DNA of 32,573 bases from Lachnospiraceae bacterium (GCA_011958945.1 BLLT01000020.1:1-32573), one strand, 5' to 3'. Counted from the stretch's first letter, positions 6,868 to 16,366 are shown. The notes: generated from the letters alone by a model not told the origin. Numbers and translations are program-made.

Positions 6868-7375
6868 CCACCTGCACACCAGCTTTTCTTCCACTTGTTT
6901 TTGGCAAAACCCACCTTACTAACAATTCACTTCTCGGAATATCAAAGTCAGGCTTCACAGAAATAATAGGAATCATATTTTTGTACCGTGACACAGACAA
7001 AACCTTTTGTTTGTATAACTGATAATTATTGCTTAAATTAAATGCTAACTCTGCACTTTCAAACTTTATATTTTTCCCATACTTATTTAACGAAAATCTA
7101 AAATAGTCAACAAACATCTTACGTCCTTCTAGCATTTCGTTAAGGTTTTGTAACGTTATAATATCCTGTTCCGTTGGAGTACACTTAACCTTTCTATACT
7201 GTGTTTTATGTTTTTCTCTAATAAACTCACCATTTTCATCCGTTTGATATCTTACCTGATATTTTTCAGAAATCACTTCTATTAGCGGAATAATTTTATC
7301 CGAATAACATTCCTTCATTGACTTCAATACCCTTAGTTCTTCGTCTCTTGTTTTCAGCATTGGTATATATATCAT
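6854..7375 (-). CDS. beta-protein family (PF14350/sce7725-like), C-terminally truncated
   Basis: The first residues, MIYIPMLKTRDEELRVLKSM, and the following KIIPLIEVISEKY match the opening of the T4-type beta protein family, whose members are found in phages and near defence genes. Family proteins are about 350 residues; this one stops after 173. Its last 20 or so residues (WVLPKTSGRKAGVQVVLIK) look like a read-through into unrelated sequence, so the C-terminal half is missing. I chose the ATG at 7375 because it matches the family start and has GGGGAG upstream; the frame stays open 31 codons further. No catalytic motif can be pointed out. Family assignment is from memory of the pattern and moderate in confidence. 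Confidence 0.55.
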   Translation of the reverse strand: MIYIPMLKTRDEELRVLKSMKECYSDKIIPLIEVISEKYQVRYQTDENGEFIREKHKTQYRKVKCTPTEQDIITLQNLNEMLEGRKMFVDYFRFSLNKYGKNIKFESAELAFNLSNNYQLYKQKVLSVSRYKNMIPIISVKPDFDIPRSELLVRWVLPKTSGRKAGVQVVLIK

Positions 7376-7433
7376 AAAGCACAGTCTCCCCTCTTTTACA
7401 TTCGTCATGTTAACAACATTAATATTTTTTATA

Positions 7434-7442
7434 ATTATACCA
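7434..7442 (-). promoter_or_regulatory. extended -10 promoter of the beta-type gene
   Basis: The minus strand reads TGGTATAAT, an extended -10 element (TGnTATAAT), about 59 nt upstream of the ATG at 7375. No good -35 is visible, as is common for extended -10 promoters. Confidence 0.5.
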
Positions 7443-7483
7443 TATCCTTGGCAAAAAGGCGTTAACAAATCAATTCCTGCCCT

Positions 7484-9232
7484 CTAAACCGCAAACTGGC
7501 TGTTATAAAGTTCTGCATAAAACCCGCCCTGTGCCAGGAGGGATTCATGATTTCCCTGTTCAATAATATTCCCGTCTTTCATCACAAGGATAATATCCGC
7601 TTCCTGAATCGTGGAAAGCCTGTGGGCGACAATAAAACTGGTCCTGCCCTCCATCAATTTGGCAAACGCATTCTGTATCTTTAATTCCGTCCTTGTGTCG
7701 ATAGATGAGGTGGCTTCATCCAATATGAGCATATCCGGCTGGCAGAGCATCACTCTGGTAATACATAGCAGCTGTTTCTGCCCCTGGGAAAGATTGCCTC
7801 CATCCTCTGTAATTATTGTGTCATACCCGTCCGGCAAACGTTTGATAAAGCTGTGGGCATGGGCTGCTTTTGCGGCCGCAACCATTTCCCCTTCTGTAGC
7901 GTCCGGCTTACCCATCACAATATTTTCCCGGATGGTTCCCATTTTCAGCCATGTTTCCTGCAAAACCATGCCGTAGGAAGTCCGCAGGCTTTTTCTCGTT
8001 ACCTCCCGGATATCCGTATTTTCCACCCGGATACTTCCCCTATCCACATCGTAGAACCGCATCAGCAAATTGATAATTGTAGTCTTGCCGCATCCGGTAG
8101 GACCTACAATAGCCACCCTCTGACCTGGTTTTACCCGCAGGTTGAATCCTTCAATCAGCTTTTTGTCCGGCACATAAGAAAAGGATACATCCCTTAGTTC
8201 CACATTCCCCTTCACATTTTTAAGCACTACTGCGTTCTCTTTATCCGGTATCTGGGGTTCTTCTTCTATCAGCTCCAATATCCGCCCGGCACAGGCGAGG
8301 GCATTCTGTAACTCGGTAATTACCCCCGATATTTCATTAAAAGGCTTTGTATACTGGTTGGCATATGTGAGAAGGCAGGACAGCATCCCCACGCTAATCC
8401 CTCCCCGGATGGCCAGAAACGCTCCGGTAATCCCTACCCCTGCATAAACAAGGCTATTGACAAAACGTGTAGCCGGATTAGTGATGGATGAGAAAAAAAT
8501 CGCCTGTAATGAGCAGCTTTGCAGCCTTTCATTGATTTCATCGAAGCGTTCCATGGCATTATCTTCATACCCGAAAGCCTGTACCACTCGCTGATTGCCC
8601 ACCATCTCGTCTATGAAAGCCGTCTGTTCCCCTCGCGTCTCCGACTGTTTTCTAAACATATGATACGTTTTCTTTGCTATAAAATTGGCCACCAGGAAAG
8701 AAACCGGCGTGATGCATACTACTACTGCCGTAATCCCTATATTTATCGTCAGCATAATGGCCAGCGTACCAAGGATGGTTACCATCCCGGTAAACAATTG
8801 GGTAAATCCCATTAACAGTCCATCGGCAAACTGATCCACATCGGCAATTACCCGGCTGACCACTTCCCCATAGGAATGGGAATCAATATATTTCAAAGGC
8901 AAAACTTCTACTTTGCGGAAGGCTTCGCCGCGGATATCCCTTACGATGGCATATGTCATTTTGTTATTGCATACATTCATCAGCCACTGTGCCACTGCTG
9001 TCAGCCCTATGGCCGCCGCTATTTTTACGAGGATATCCCAAATGCCCCGAAAGTCCACAAACCCTTTATCAATAATCAAATCAATTGCATCCCCTGTCAA
9101 AATCGGTACATAAAGGGTAAAGGCCACAGTAAAAGCTGCCATAAGTATGGAAATGCCCAGATAAATCCAGTATCTTTTTATATATCCAAGCACTTTAAAA
9201 AGAATTTGTCTTTGTTTGCCGCTGCCTCTCAT
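7484..9232 (-). CDS. ABC exporter subunit with canonical Walker B (heterodimeric multidrug type)
   Basis: This 582-residue half-transporter has an N-terminal six-helix exporter domain (about 20-320) and a C-terminal ATPase (about 340-582): Walker A VGPTGCGKTT, signature LSQGQKQLL, Walker B MLILDEATSSIDTRTE and the H-loop IVAHRLSTI. The signature has Q where LSGGQ has the second G. In heterodimeric exporters such as LmrCD, BmrCD and TM287/288, one subunit carries a variant signature and the other a non-catalytic Walker B, together forming one degenerate ATP site; this pair fits that pattern. The ATG overlaps the partner's stop codon by 4 nt (ATGA), implying coupled synthesis. Substrate unknown; drugs or lipids are typical. 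Confidence 0.92.
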   Translation of the reverse strand: MRGSGKQRQILFKVLGYIKRYWIYLGISILMAAFTVAFTLYVPILTGDAIDLIIDKGFVDFRGIWDILVKIAAAIGLTAVAQWLMNVCNNKMTYAIVRDIRGEAFRKVEVLPLKYIDSHSYGEVVSRVIADVDQFADGLLMGFTQLFTGMVTILGTLAIMLTINIGITAVVVCITPVSFLVANFIAKKTYHMFRKQSETRGEQTAFIDEMVGNQRVVQAFGYEDNAMERFDEINERLQSCSLQAIFFSSITNPATRFVNSLVYAGVGITGAFLAIRGGISVGMLSCLLTYANQYTKPFNEISGVITELQNALACAGRILELIEEEPQIPDKENAVVLKNVKGNVELRDVSFSYVPDKKLIEGFNLRVKPGQRVAIVGPTGCGKTTIINLLMRFYDVDRGSIRVENTDIREVTRKSLRTSYGMVLQETWLKMGTIRENIVMGKPDATEGEMVAAAKAAHAHSFIKRLPDGYDTIITEDGGNLSQGQKQLLCITRVMLCQPDMLILDEATSSIDTRTELKIQNAFAKLMEGRTSFIVAHRLSTIQEADIILVMKDGNIIEQGNHESLLAQGGFYAELYNSQFAV

Positions 9233-10968
9233 GATACCCTGCCCTCCTTTTTAAACTGGGAATCATAAATCTCTCTATATACTCCACAGGTTTCCAATAG
9301 CATATCGTGTGTTCCGATGCCTGCTATTTCCCCGTCATCCATCACAATAATGGAATCTGCATACTGTATGGAAGAAGCCCTCTGGGATACGATAAACACC
9401 GTCAGATTTTCTTCCATTTCCCTGATAGCCTTCCTCAGTTTTGCATCCGTAGCGAAATCCAGGGCCGATGCACTGTCATCCAGGATTAATATCTCCGGCT
9501 TACGGATTAAAGCGCGGGCAATGGTGAGGCGTTGTTTCTGTCCGCCGGACAGATTCTTGCCCCCCTGGGCAATGAGCGACTCCAGGCCGTCCTTTTTCCC
9601 TTCCACAAATTCCCTTGCCTGGGATATTTCCAATGCCCTCCACATCTCTTCTTCAGTGGCATCCTCTTTCCCCCATAACAGGTTTTCCTTTACCGTTCCT
9701 TTAAATAAAACAGCCTTTTGCATGACCATACCGATTTTATTTCGAAGTTCTTCCAAAGAATACTCTTTTACATCTATGCCGTTTATTTTTACGCTCCCCT
9801 TGGTGGCATCATAAAATCTTGGAATCAAGTTTACAATGGAGGATTTTCCCGATCCGGTTCCACCGATAATGCCGATTGTCTGCCCCTTTTTCACGGAAAA
9901 ATGGATATCTGTCAAAGACTCCGCCCCTGCATTTTTATAGGTCAGGCAGACATGTTCAAAGCTGACCGCCGCATCTTTTTCCGTTTCACCACAATAGTTC
10001 TTTGGCTTAGACGGGGAAAACAGGCCCGGCTTCGTCTGAAACACCGCTTCGATACGGTTGGCACAGGCAAAGGCTTTTGTAACTGTTATAATCAGGTTAG
10101 CCAGTTTTATCAGTTCCACCAATATCTGTGACATGTAATTGACCAAAGCCACCACTTCCCCCTGGGTAATATACCCATTATCCACCCGGATGGCTCCTGT
10201 CCAAATCAGTACAATGACCGCCCCATTGATGATAATATATGTCACCGGATTCATCAACGCGGAAATCTTTCCCACAAACATCTGCATCTTCGTTAAAGCT
10301 TCGTTCCCTTCTTCGAAGCGGAGAATCTCTGTTTCCTCTTTATTAAATGCCCGGACTACCCTGGCGCCGGTCAGGTTTTCCCTGGTAATCCCCAGGATTT
10401 TATCAAGCCCGGCCTGTACTTTCTTATATAAAGGCATGCCAATCAACATAATGCCAAATACCACAAGGCAAAGAAGGGGAATGGTGACTACAAAAATCAT
10501 AGCTGCTTTCACATCAATAGTAAATGCCATTATCATGGCCCCAAAAACAATAAAGGGGGAACGAAGGAACAGGCGCAGCACTAAATTCACCCCCGACTGC
10601 ACCTGATTGACATCGCTGGACATCCGGGTAATCAAGGTGGACGTTCCTATGGTATCCATCTCCGAAAAAGACAATGACTGAATATGGGCAAAAAGGGAAT
10701 GCTTTAACTTAGCCGCAAATCCCACCGCCGCTTTTGCCGCAAAAAACTGTGCGGTAATCGAGCAGACAAGCCCTATCAGCCCTAAAGAAATTAATACAAG
10801 CCCTACCCGGAAAATAACGCCCTGATCTTTTCCCCCGATTCCCTGGTCAATCATATATGCCATTACCAGGGGAACAAGCAGTTCAAAAGAAGCCTCAAGC
10901 ATTTTAAACAAAGGGGCAAGCACTGTTTCTTTTTTATAATCCTTTAAATATACCAATAAATTCCTCAT
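9229..10968 (-). CDS. ABC exporter subunit with degenerate Walker B (heterodimeric multidrug type)
   Basis: This 579-residue partner of the gene at 7484-9232 has a membrane domain in the first 310 residues and an ATPase domain with Walker A GGTGSGKSS, signature LSGGQKQR and Walker B ILILDDSASALD. The catalytic Glu after Walker B is Asp, as in the non-catalytic subunit of heterodimeric exporters (LmrC, YheI, TM287). The H-loop is IVSQRASSI, with Gln where His is usual, which also marks the degenerate site. I start at the ATG at 10968 (MRNLLVYLKDYKKE), which has GAGG 8 nt upstream; the frame continues 17 codons upstream into an intergenic repeat. It is the first gene of a two-gene operon. Confidence 0.9.
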   Translation of the reverse strand: MRNLLVYLKDYKKETVLAPLFKMLEASFELLVPLVMAYMIDQGIGGKDQGVIFRVGLVLISLGLIGLVCSITAQFFAAKAAVGFAAKLKHSLFAHIQSLSFSEMDTIGTSTLITRMSSDVNQVQSGVNLVLRLFLRSPFIVFGAMIMAFTIDVKAAMIFVVTIPLLCLVVFGIMLIGMPLYKKVQAGLDKILGITRENLTGARVVRAFNKEETEILRFEEGNEALTKMQMFVGKISALMNPVTYIIINGAVIVLIWTGAIRVDNGYITQGEVVALVNYMSQILVELIKLANLIITVTKAFACANRIEAVFQTKPGLFSPSKPKNYCGETEKDAAVSFEHVCLTYKNAGAESLTDIHFSVKKGQTIGIIGGTGSGKSSIVNLIPRFYDATKGSVKINGIDVKEYSLEELRNKIGMVMQKAVLFKGTVKENLLWGKEDATEEEMWRALEISQAREFVEGKKDGLESLIAQGGKNLSGGQKQRLTIARALIRKPEILILDDSASALDFATDAKLRKAIREMEENLTVFIVSQRASSIQYADSIIVMDDGEIAGIGTHDMLLETCGVYREIYDSQFKKEGRVS

Positions 10969-11005
10969 CCCGTTTTCCTCACATCCTGCATTTGATATCC
11001 TGATT

Positions 11006-11110
11006 ACACTAACCTCCATGTCACAGCTTTGCTGTGACTCAAATCCGAAAGAAATGATTCAGTTTCACTTGGGAAGCGTATTTGGCAGCCTTAGTAAAAC
11101 TTCATTTCTT
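11006..11110 (-). repeat. intergenic repeat family 1, copy A
   Basis: A 105-nt element is repeated at 13225-13359. Shared blocks are the outer 34 nt containing the perfect hairpin GTCACAGC-TTT-GCTGTGAC (11020-11038), and a second block of about 48 nt (11060-11110) in which AGTTTCAC and GTAAAACT can pair around an inner GGAAGC/GGCAGCC region. It lies between radA and the ABC exporter genes. Strand is given as that of the neighbouring transcripts. Confidence 0.8.
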
Positions 11111-11154
11111 GCGCATAAAACCATCTGCACACTTCCCGATCATTTCCGGCCTCC

Positions 11155-12543
11155 CTAAAGCAATGCAATCGCATCCTGTACCGAATTCACACCGATAATC
11201 TTAATCCCGTCAATGGAGTTTAACCCCTTCCTGCACACAGCCGGCATCATACACGAAGTAAAGCCCAGCTTTTTCGCCTCCTGCAGCCGCTGTCCGGCCA
11301 TACTCACCGCACGCACTTCGCCGCTCAGCCCCACCTCGCCAAATATAATCATCTTATCGTCCACAACACGATTCTTGAAGCTGGAAACGATGGCCATTAC
11401 AATCCCCAAATCAATAGCCGGCTCCGTAATCTTCATCCCTCCTGCAAGATTCACATAGGCATCACAGGCGGACAATGGAAGCCCTATCCTTTTTTCCAAT
11501 ACCGCCATCAGCAAATTGACCCTGTTTAAATCCGTTCCGATAGCCTGCCTCCTGGGGATACCAAAGCTGCTGTTACAGACTAATGACTGGATTTCCACTA
11601 AAATAGGACGGGTTCCTTCCATGGAACAGGCCACTACCGATCCGCTGGCATCTTCCGGTTTCCCATCCAGCATATATTCTGACGGATTCTTCACCTCCCG
11701 CAGCCCTTCTTCCCGCATCTCGAATACCCCTATTTCATTGGTAGAGCCAAACCGGTTCTTTACTCCCCGGAGGATTCGGTAGGAAGCATGCCTGTCGCCT
11801 TCAAAATAAAGCACCGTATCTACCATGTGCTCCAGCACTCTGGGGCCGGCCACCGTGCCTTCCTTCGTTACATGCCCTACAATAAAAATCGAAATATCCA
11901 ACCCCTTCGCTATCTGCAAAAAAATGCCGGTGGATTCCCTCACCTGGGATACGCTTCCCGGAGCGGAAGACACTTCCTCACTATACATAGTCTGAATGGA
12001 GTCGATCACCACGGCCTGAGGCTTAATCCGCTCTATGGCATCCTTTATCATATCCAGATTGGTCTCGCATAGCAGCAAAAGATTATCGCTGAATTCGCCA
12101 ATCCGATCCGCCCGGATTTTTATCTGTTTTAAAGATTCCTCACCGGATATATATAGCACTTTATATCCGCTGCCGGCCAGCCTTTGGCATACCTGCAAAA
12201 GAAGCGTAGATTTCCCGATTCCCGGATCTCCCCCCACCAGGGTCAGCGACCCCGGAACAATGCCTCCCCCTAATACCCTGTCCAATTCTTCTATGCCCGT
12301 ACCGATTCTATCCTCTTTCTCCATGGATACCTGGGAAAGCCTGGCCGGTTCAGCCTTTTCGCCCGCCTGGCCCGGCCTGGCGGATGATCCCGCCTTTTTA
12401 CCCCCGGACACTACCCGTTCCTCCACCATAGAATTCCATGCCTTACAGCCGGGGCACTGCCCCATCCATTTTGCCGATTCATATCCACATTCCTGACAAA
12501 AAAATACGGTTCCATTCTTTCCTTTTGCCACCTTAATAACCAT
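11155..12543 (-). CDS. radA: DNA repair protein RadA
   Basis: At 462 residues it has the full RadA layout: an N-terminal zinc finger (Cys16, Cys19, Cys30, Cys33), a RecA-like ATPase with Walker A GGDPGIGKST (104-113), the RadA-specific KNRFG motif in RGVKNRFGSTNEIG, and a C-terminal Lon-protease-like domain (PRRQAIGTDLNRVNLL onwards). RadA is a DnaB-like helicase that drives branch migration during recombinational repair and transformation. The start at 12543 is an ATG with GAGAG at 6 nt; homologues often begin at the equivalent of residue 6, so four or five extra residues may be included. It lies downstream of clpC, as in Bacillus, with one gene in between, and is separated from that gene by a terminator and a repeat. 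Confidence 0.95.
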   Translation of the reverse strand: MVIKVAKGKNGTVFFCQECGYESAKWMGQCPGCKAWNSMVEERVVSGGKKAGSSARPGQAGEKAEPARLSQVSMEKEDRIGTGIEELDRVLGGGIVPGSLTLVGGDPGIGKSTLLLQVCQRLAGSGYKVLYISGEESLKQIKIRADRIGEFSDNLLLLCETNLDMIKDAIERIKPQAVVIDSIQTMYSEEVSSAPGSVSQVRESTGIFLQIAKGLDISIFIVGHVTKEGTVAGPRVLEHMVDTVLYFEGDRHASYRILRGVKNRFGSTNEIGVFEMREEGLREVKNPSEYMLDGKPEDASGSVVACSMEGTRPILVEIQSLVCNSSFGIPRRQAIGTDLNRVNLLMAVLEKRIGLPLSACDAYVNLAGGMKITEPAIDLGIVMAIVSSFKNRVVDDKMIIFGEVGLSGEVRAVSMAGQRLQEAKKLGFTSCMMPAVCRKGLNSIDGIKIIGVNSVQDAIALL

Positions 12544-12594
12544 GCCTTTCTCTCAACCCGGACTCTCCCAACCATCTAATAACCGTATACAATC

Positions 12595-12663
12595 GAGTAG
12601 GGAAGAGTTTCTCCCTACTCGCCGTGCGAAGCGCACGCTGCGTAAGCAACAATTTCATCTGTG
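12595..12663. repeat. intergenic repeat family 2, copy A
   Basis: GAGTAGGGA (12595-12603) pairs perfectly with TCCCTACTC (12612-12620). A second block, GCCGTGCGAAGCGCACG, and then GCGTAAGCAACAATTTCATC follow. The same order of blocks recurs at 32503-32573 with matched base changes in the first stem. It lies between radA and the terminator of the next gene. Confidence 0.75.
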
Positions 12664-12676
12664 CGCCCCTGCACAT

Positions 12677-12713
12677 AAAAACGGGACTTTCATATGGATG
12701 ATTGTCCCGTTTT
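12677..12713 (-). terminator. terminator downstream of the all-beta hypothetical gene
   Basis: On the minus strand AAAACGGGAC and GTCCCGTTTT form a 10-bp stem around a 16-nt loop, and the run of T continues after it. It lies 8 nt past the stop of the gene at 12721-13131. It would work on the plus strand only weakly. Confidence 0.75.
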
Positions 12714-12720
12714 CATACCC

Positions 12721-13131
12721 CTATTTTTCTATCCTGACATCCACTTCTTCAGTCTCAGAAAGCTCTACGCTTAAGTTCAGCTTTCCTCCCAGATTTGTGC
12801 GCATCTTACCGATACTTTCATTATTAATAAACACCTCATATTCCGTTTCATCCTGTAACCCTACGGTAATCTGCGCATCCCCGCTGCCCTCTACCGTAAA
12901 GCTGATGCCGTCCTGAGTTTCTGTAAAACGGTTTACACTGGTTCCCGGTACCGACTCGTAGACAAACATGCCGTTCTTTTCCAGCTTTGTCATCGTCTTA
13001 TAAGTCTTTACCTTCCATAAATCCCCGCCAAATTCAAAATCCACCAGTTTCGCTTTTTCCTCCAGTTTGTGGTTGCCAAAACTGATTGCCCCTCCATTTT
13101 CTCCACGGAGTAATTCTTCCACCACTGCCAT
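12721..13131 (-). CDS. conserved all-beta hypothetical protein
   Basis: This 136-residue protein lacks a signal peptide or membrane segment. The sequence (AISFGNHKLEEKAKLVDFEF..., then FVYESVPGTSVNRF, then alternating polar/hydrophobic strands to KLNLSVELSETEEVDVRIEK) suggests a beta-sandwich. Similar proteins in Clostridia have been named endosialidase in databases, a label I recall but cannot support: no sialidase Asp box is visible. A strong ribosome binding site (AGGAGGATATAGGAA) precedes the ATG. It sits between clpC and radA with its own terminator and a repeat element upstream, so it may be its own unit. Confidence 0.7.
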   Translation of the reverse strand: MAVVEELLRGENGGAISFGNHKLEEKAKLVDFEFGGDLWKVKTYKTMTKLEKNGMFVYESVPGTSVNRFTETQDGISFTVEGSGDAQITVGLQDETEYEVFINNESIGKMRTNLGGKLNLSVELSETEEVDVRIEK

Positions 13132-13224
13132 TTCCTATATCCTCCTGCTACTTTTATGGGTAACCCCATCGTTTACGGCTCCGCCTTATTCTTAATTCGG
13201 CTGCCGAAAAATTTGTGTGTTCTC

Positions 13225-13359
13225 ACACTAACCTCCATGTCACAGCTTTGCTGTGACTCTAATCTGGATGAAAAATGCCGCTTTTTGGGCATTTTTCGAA
13301 AAATGACTTAGTTTCACTTGGGCTGCGTATTTGGCAGCCTTAGTGAAACTTCATTTCTT
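13225..13359 (-). repeat. intergenic repeat family 1, copy B
   Basis: This copy of the 11006-11110 element is 135 nt because it carries an additional hairpin (AAAAATGCC paired with GGGCATTTTT, about 13270-13296). The outer hairpin GTCACAGC-TTT-GCTGTGAC is identical (13239-13257). The second stem is better here: AGTTTCAC (13310-13317) pairs perfectly with GTGAAACT (13343-13350), enclosing GGCTGC and GCAGCC. It lies between clpC and the all-beta gene. Confidence 0.8.
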
Positions 13360-13392
13360 TCACACTAATACAGTATAATATATTTTTCCTAT

Positions 13393-15846
13393 TTAATCCA
13401 CTAGTTTTTTATTGTGAAAAACCACTTTTTTATCCCGGACTCCTACGCTCACCTGGTCGCCCGGTTTTATGCGCCCTGCCAGTATTTCCTCCGCCAAGGC
13501 ATCTTCCACTACTGTCTGTATTGCCCGTTTCAGCGGCCTTGCCCCCATCTTAAGGTCGGCATGTTCCTCTATAAGGAATTCCTTCAAGGACGAAGTCAGG
13601 GTAAGGCTGATATCCATTTGCTCCTTGCAGCGCCCTGTCAGGTTTCTGGCAAGCAGTGTGACGATTTGTTTCATATCCTCCTTATTCAGCGGATGGAATA
13701 CCATGATTTCATCAATACGGTTAATAAATTCCGGTTTAAACAGACGTTTTACCTCTTCCATCACGCCGGATTTCATCTTATCATAATCCTTTTTCTCATC
13801 TGCCTGCACGGCAAACCCCAGGTTCTTCGGATCCACGATTCTCTGGGCACCTGCATTGGAAGTCATAATTAAAATCGTATTTTTAAAATTCACCTTACGC
13901 CCTTTGGAATCCGTAATATGGCCGTCATCCAATACCTGGAGAAGAATGTTGAACACATCGGGGTGAGCCTTTTCGATTTCGTCAAAAAGCACAACGGAAT
14001 ACGGGTTGCGCCTTACTTTCTCACTCAACTGGCCGCCTTCATCGAACCCTATATATCCCGGAGGGGAGCCTATCATCTTGGATACGGAATGCCCTTCCAT
14101 ATATTCTGACATATCCACGCGAATCAACGCATTTTCTGAACCAAACATAGCTTCCGCCAACGCTTTGCTCAATTCCGTTTTCCCCACTCCGGTAGGGCCT
14201 AAGAAAAGGAAGGAGCCAATAGGCCTATTGGGGTCCTGCAGCCCCACACGGCCTCTGCGCATTGCCCGGGCTACGGCGGACACCGCCTCCTCTTGCCCGA
14301 TCACGCGCCTATGCAGGATAGACTCCAGCTTCAACAGGCGTTCGCTCTCCTTTTCCGCCAGCTTCTTCACCGGTATCTTCGTCCACATCGCCACTACTTC
14401 CGCGATTTCATTTTCCCCTACTACATATTTCCGCTCCCTCTGGTTTTTATCGAATTGCCGTTTCATTTTATCATACTTCTTAATGAGCACATCCTGATTG
14501 CGTTTCAGTTCCCCTGCCTGGCTGAAAGCCTCCATACGGATAGAACGTTCAATCTGTACATCGATTTTCGCTATCTGCTCCGCCGTTTCCTTCATCTTGT
14601 CAGGCATATGCATAGTTTTCAGCCGAAGTGCCGCCGATGCTTCATCAATTAAATCAATGGCTTTATCCGGCAGATTCCTGTCATTGATATACCGGATGGA
14701 CAGCTTTACCGCCGCTTCAATAGCTTCCTCCGTAATCAATACATGATGATGCTCCTCATATTTTCCCGCAATCCCTTTCAAGATGCGGATGGCCTCTTCC
14801 TCAGAAGGTTCCTCCACATTTACCGGCTGAAACCGCCTCTCCAAAGCGGCATCCTTTTCCACATATTTACGGTATTCGGCAATGGTTGTGGCTCCAATGA
14901 GCTGGATTTCCCCCCTGGCCAGGGAAGGCTTCAAAATATTGGAGGCATCAATGGCGCCTTCTGCGCCGCCGGCTCCGATAATCGTGTGCATCTCATCCAC
15001 AAACAGGATTACATTGCCGTCAGTAATCACTTCTTTAATGACTTTCTTAATTCTTTCTTCAAATTCCCCCCTGTATTTGCTCCCTGCCACCATTCCTGAC
15101 AAGTCCAGGGTAAGCACTCGTTTATTCTGTACCGTAAAGGGCACATCCCCATTGACAATCCGCAAGGCAAGCCCTTCCACCACTGCCGTTTTTCCAACTC
15201 CCGGTTCTCCGATTAGGCAGGGGTTGTTCTTCGTGCGCCTGCTCAATATCTGAATCACCCTGCCGATTTCTTCCTCCCTTCCAATCACAGGATCCAGTTC
15301 CCCTTTTTTAGCAAGGGCGGTCAGGTCACGGCTGTATTGATCCAGCACAGAACCGCCCCTCTTCCTTCCGCCCTGCTTTTTCGCCAAATCCTCTTTATAC
15401 AGTGCCCCATCCTGGCCCATGGCAATGAGAGTATCCACGTACACTTTCTGCAAGGATATCCCCAGGGTATTTAACAGTCTAACCGCCACATTTTCCCCTT
15501 CTTTAATCACTGCAAGGAGAATATGCTCCGTTCCCGTCCTTCCCGATTCGAAACGTTCCGCCTGGCGGTGCGCCTCTGCCAATACTTTCATCGCCCTGGG
15601 CGAATAGCCATCCCTGTCTTTTGCCAAAACCCCCTTCTCCGGCGTAATCAAATCCTTAATCATTTCAAGGAGCTGGGTTTCCTCTACGCCATTTTCCAAA
15701 AGTACCCTGGCGGCAACCCCCGTCCTCTCCCGCAGTAGCCCTGCCAAAATATGTTCTGTCCCTACATATCCCTGCCGCAATGCAGAAGCCGTTTTTTCTG
15801 CTAACAGCAGTGCTGTCCTTGCTTTTTCTGTAAACTGTGGCTGCAT
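13393..15846 (-). CDS. clpC: ATP-dependent Clp protease ATP-binding subunit ClpC
   Basis: The 817-residue Hsp100 unfoldase feeds substrates to ClpP. Domains: two Clp N repeats (about 1-145), first AAA+ with Walker A GEPGVGKT (213-220) and Walker [10 protein letters not shown] (279-287), a UVR/middle domain coiled coil (about 420-475) that distinguishes ClpC from ClpA, and a second AAA+ with GPTGVGKT (550-557). The LGF tripeptide (676-678) is the expected ClpP-docking loop, so a protease role is likely. The ATG shares one base with the stop codon of the GntR gene upstream (TGATG), so translation is coupled. The usual mcsA and mcsB adaptor/kinase genes are absent next to it. Confidence 0.96.
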   Translation of the reverse strand: MQPQFTEKARTALLLAEKTASALRQGYVGTEHILAGLLRERTGVAARVLLENGVEETQLLEMIKDLITPEKGVLAKDRDGYSPRAMKVLAEAHRQAERFESGRTGTEHILLAVIKEGENVAVRLLNTLGISLQKVYVDTLIAMGQDGALYKEDLAKKQGGRKRGGSVLDQYSRDLTALAKKGELDPVIGREEEIGRVIQILSRRTKNNPCLIGEPGVGKTAVVEGLALRIVNGDVPFTVQNKRVLTLDLSGMVAGSKYRGEFEERIKKVIKEVITDGNVILFVDEMHTIIGAGGAEGAIDASNILKPSLARGEIQLIGATTIAEYRKYVEKDAALERRFQPVNVEEPSEEEAIRILKGIAGKYEEHHHVLITEEAIEAAVKLSIRYINDRNLPDKAIDLIDEASAALRLKTMHMPDKMKETAEQIAKIDVQIERSIRMEAFSQAGELKRNQDVLIKKYDKMKRQFDKNQRERKYVVGENEIAEVVAMWTKIPVKKLAEKESERLLKLESILHRRVIGQEEAVSAVARAMRRGRVGLQDPNRPIGSFLFLGPTGVGKTELSKALAEAMFGSENALIRVDMSEYMEGHSVSKMIGSPPGYIGFDEGGQLSEKVRRNPYSVVLFDEIEKAHPDVFNILLQVLDDGHITDSKGRKVNFKNTILIMTSNAGAQRIVDPKNLGFAVQADEKKDYDKMKSGVMEEVKRLFKPEFINRIDEIMVFHPLNKEDMKQIVTLLARNLTGRCKEQMDISLTLTSSLKEFLIEEHADLKMGARPLKRAIQTVVEDALAEEILAGRIKPGDQVSVGVRDKKVVFHNKKLVD

Positions 15847-16223
15847 CAGTCGATTCCTCCATAATCTTCATATATTTCATCAATAAGAGCATGCACTTCT
15901 TCCCGGGAAATATTCTTGCAGCTGACCTTTGCAAGAATTACCTGCAATTCTTTGCGGAGTTCCCTTATGGTTTCCATCCGGTCCGCATCGATGGAAATAA
16001 TGGCGCCCTTGCGCCTGTCCACCTTCACGAACCCTTCCTGCCTAAGAACAGCATATGCTTTATTTACCGTATGCATGTTAATGCCAATATCCCCGGCCAA
16101 CTGTCTCACCGAAGGCAGCTCATCCCCCTCCCGTATCCTGGAAGTGGCTATCCCGAGGATAATCTGATTTCTAAGCTGTAAATACAGCGCCTCATCGCTG
16201 TTAAAATCAATTTCTATTATCAT
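15846..16223 (-). CDS. GntR-family (YtrA-type) transcriptional regulator upstream of clpC
   Basis: This 125-residue protein has an N-terminal winged helix of the GntR family (YLQLRNQIILGIATSRIREG, then LPSVRQLAGDIGINMHTVNK at about 40-59) and a short helical C-terminus without a ligand-binding domain, the YtrA subfamily layout. I start at the ATG at 16223 (MIIEIDFNSD) because TGAGG lies 6 nt upstream; an earlier ATG at 16235 overlaps that site. Its stop overlaps the clpC start by one base. The 29-bp palindrome at 16375-16403, over its own promoter, is the natural candidate operator, so it probably represses itself and clpC. In most Firmicutes this position is held by CtsR, an unrelated repressor. 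Confidence 0.88.
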   Translation of the reverse strand: MIIEIDFNSDEALYLQLRNQIILGIATSRIREGDELPSVRQLAGDIGINMHTVNKAYAVLRQEGFVKVDRRKGAIISIDADRMETIRELRKELQVILAKVSCKNISREEVHALIDEIYEDYGGID

Positions 16224-16296
16224 ATTATTCCTCATTTCTGCGCTGCATTCTTTTCATCCTTCCAAAGGCATGCTATCTTTACCTTATAGGAAATTT

Positions 16297-16366
16297 CGTC
16301 GCCAGACGGACATAAATTGAGGAAGAACCGAAGGTTCTTCATGAAGTGGCGAAGCCACTTTTTTAT
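16297..16366 (+). repeat. intergenic repeat family 4, left copy (plus orientation)
   Basis: This 70-nt element is about 80 percent identical to the reverse complement of 16952-17020. It contains three hairpins in order: CGTC/GACG (16297-16308), GAAGAACC-GAA-GGTTCTTC (16323-16341) and AAGTGGC-GAA-GCCACTT (16345-16361). The last is followed by a T-run on the plus strand, as in a rho-independent terminator. On the minus strand it falls in the 5' untranslated region of the GntR-clpC transcript. Confidence 0.8.

Noticed and set aside
16345-16366. Terminator on the plus strand upstream of the MGMT-type gene
   Set aside because: The hairpin and T-run are real, but no plus-strand gene or promoter precedes them; I list it only as part of repeat family 4.
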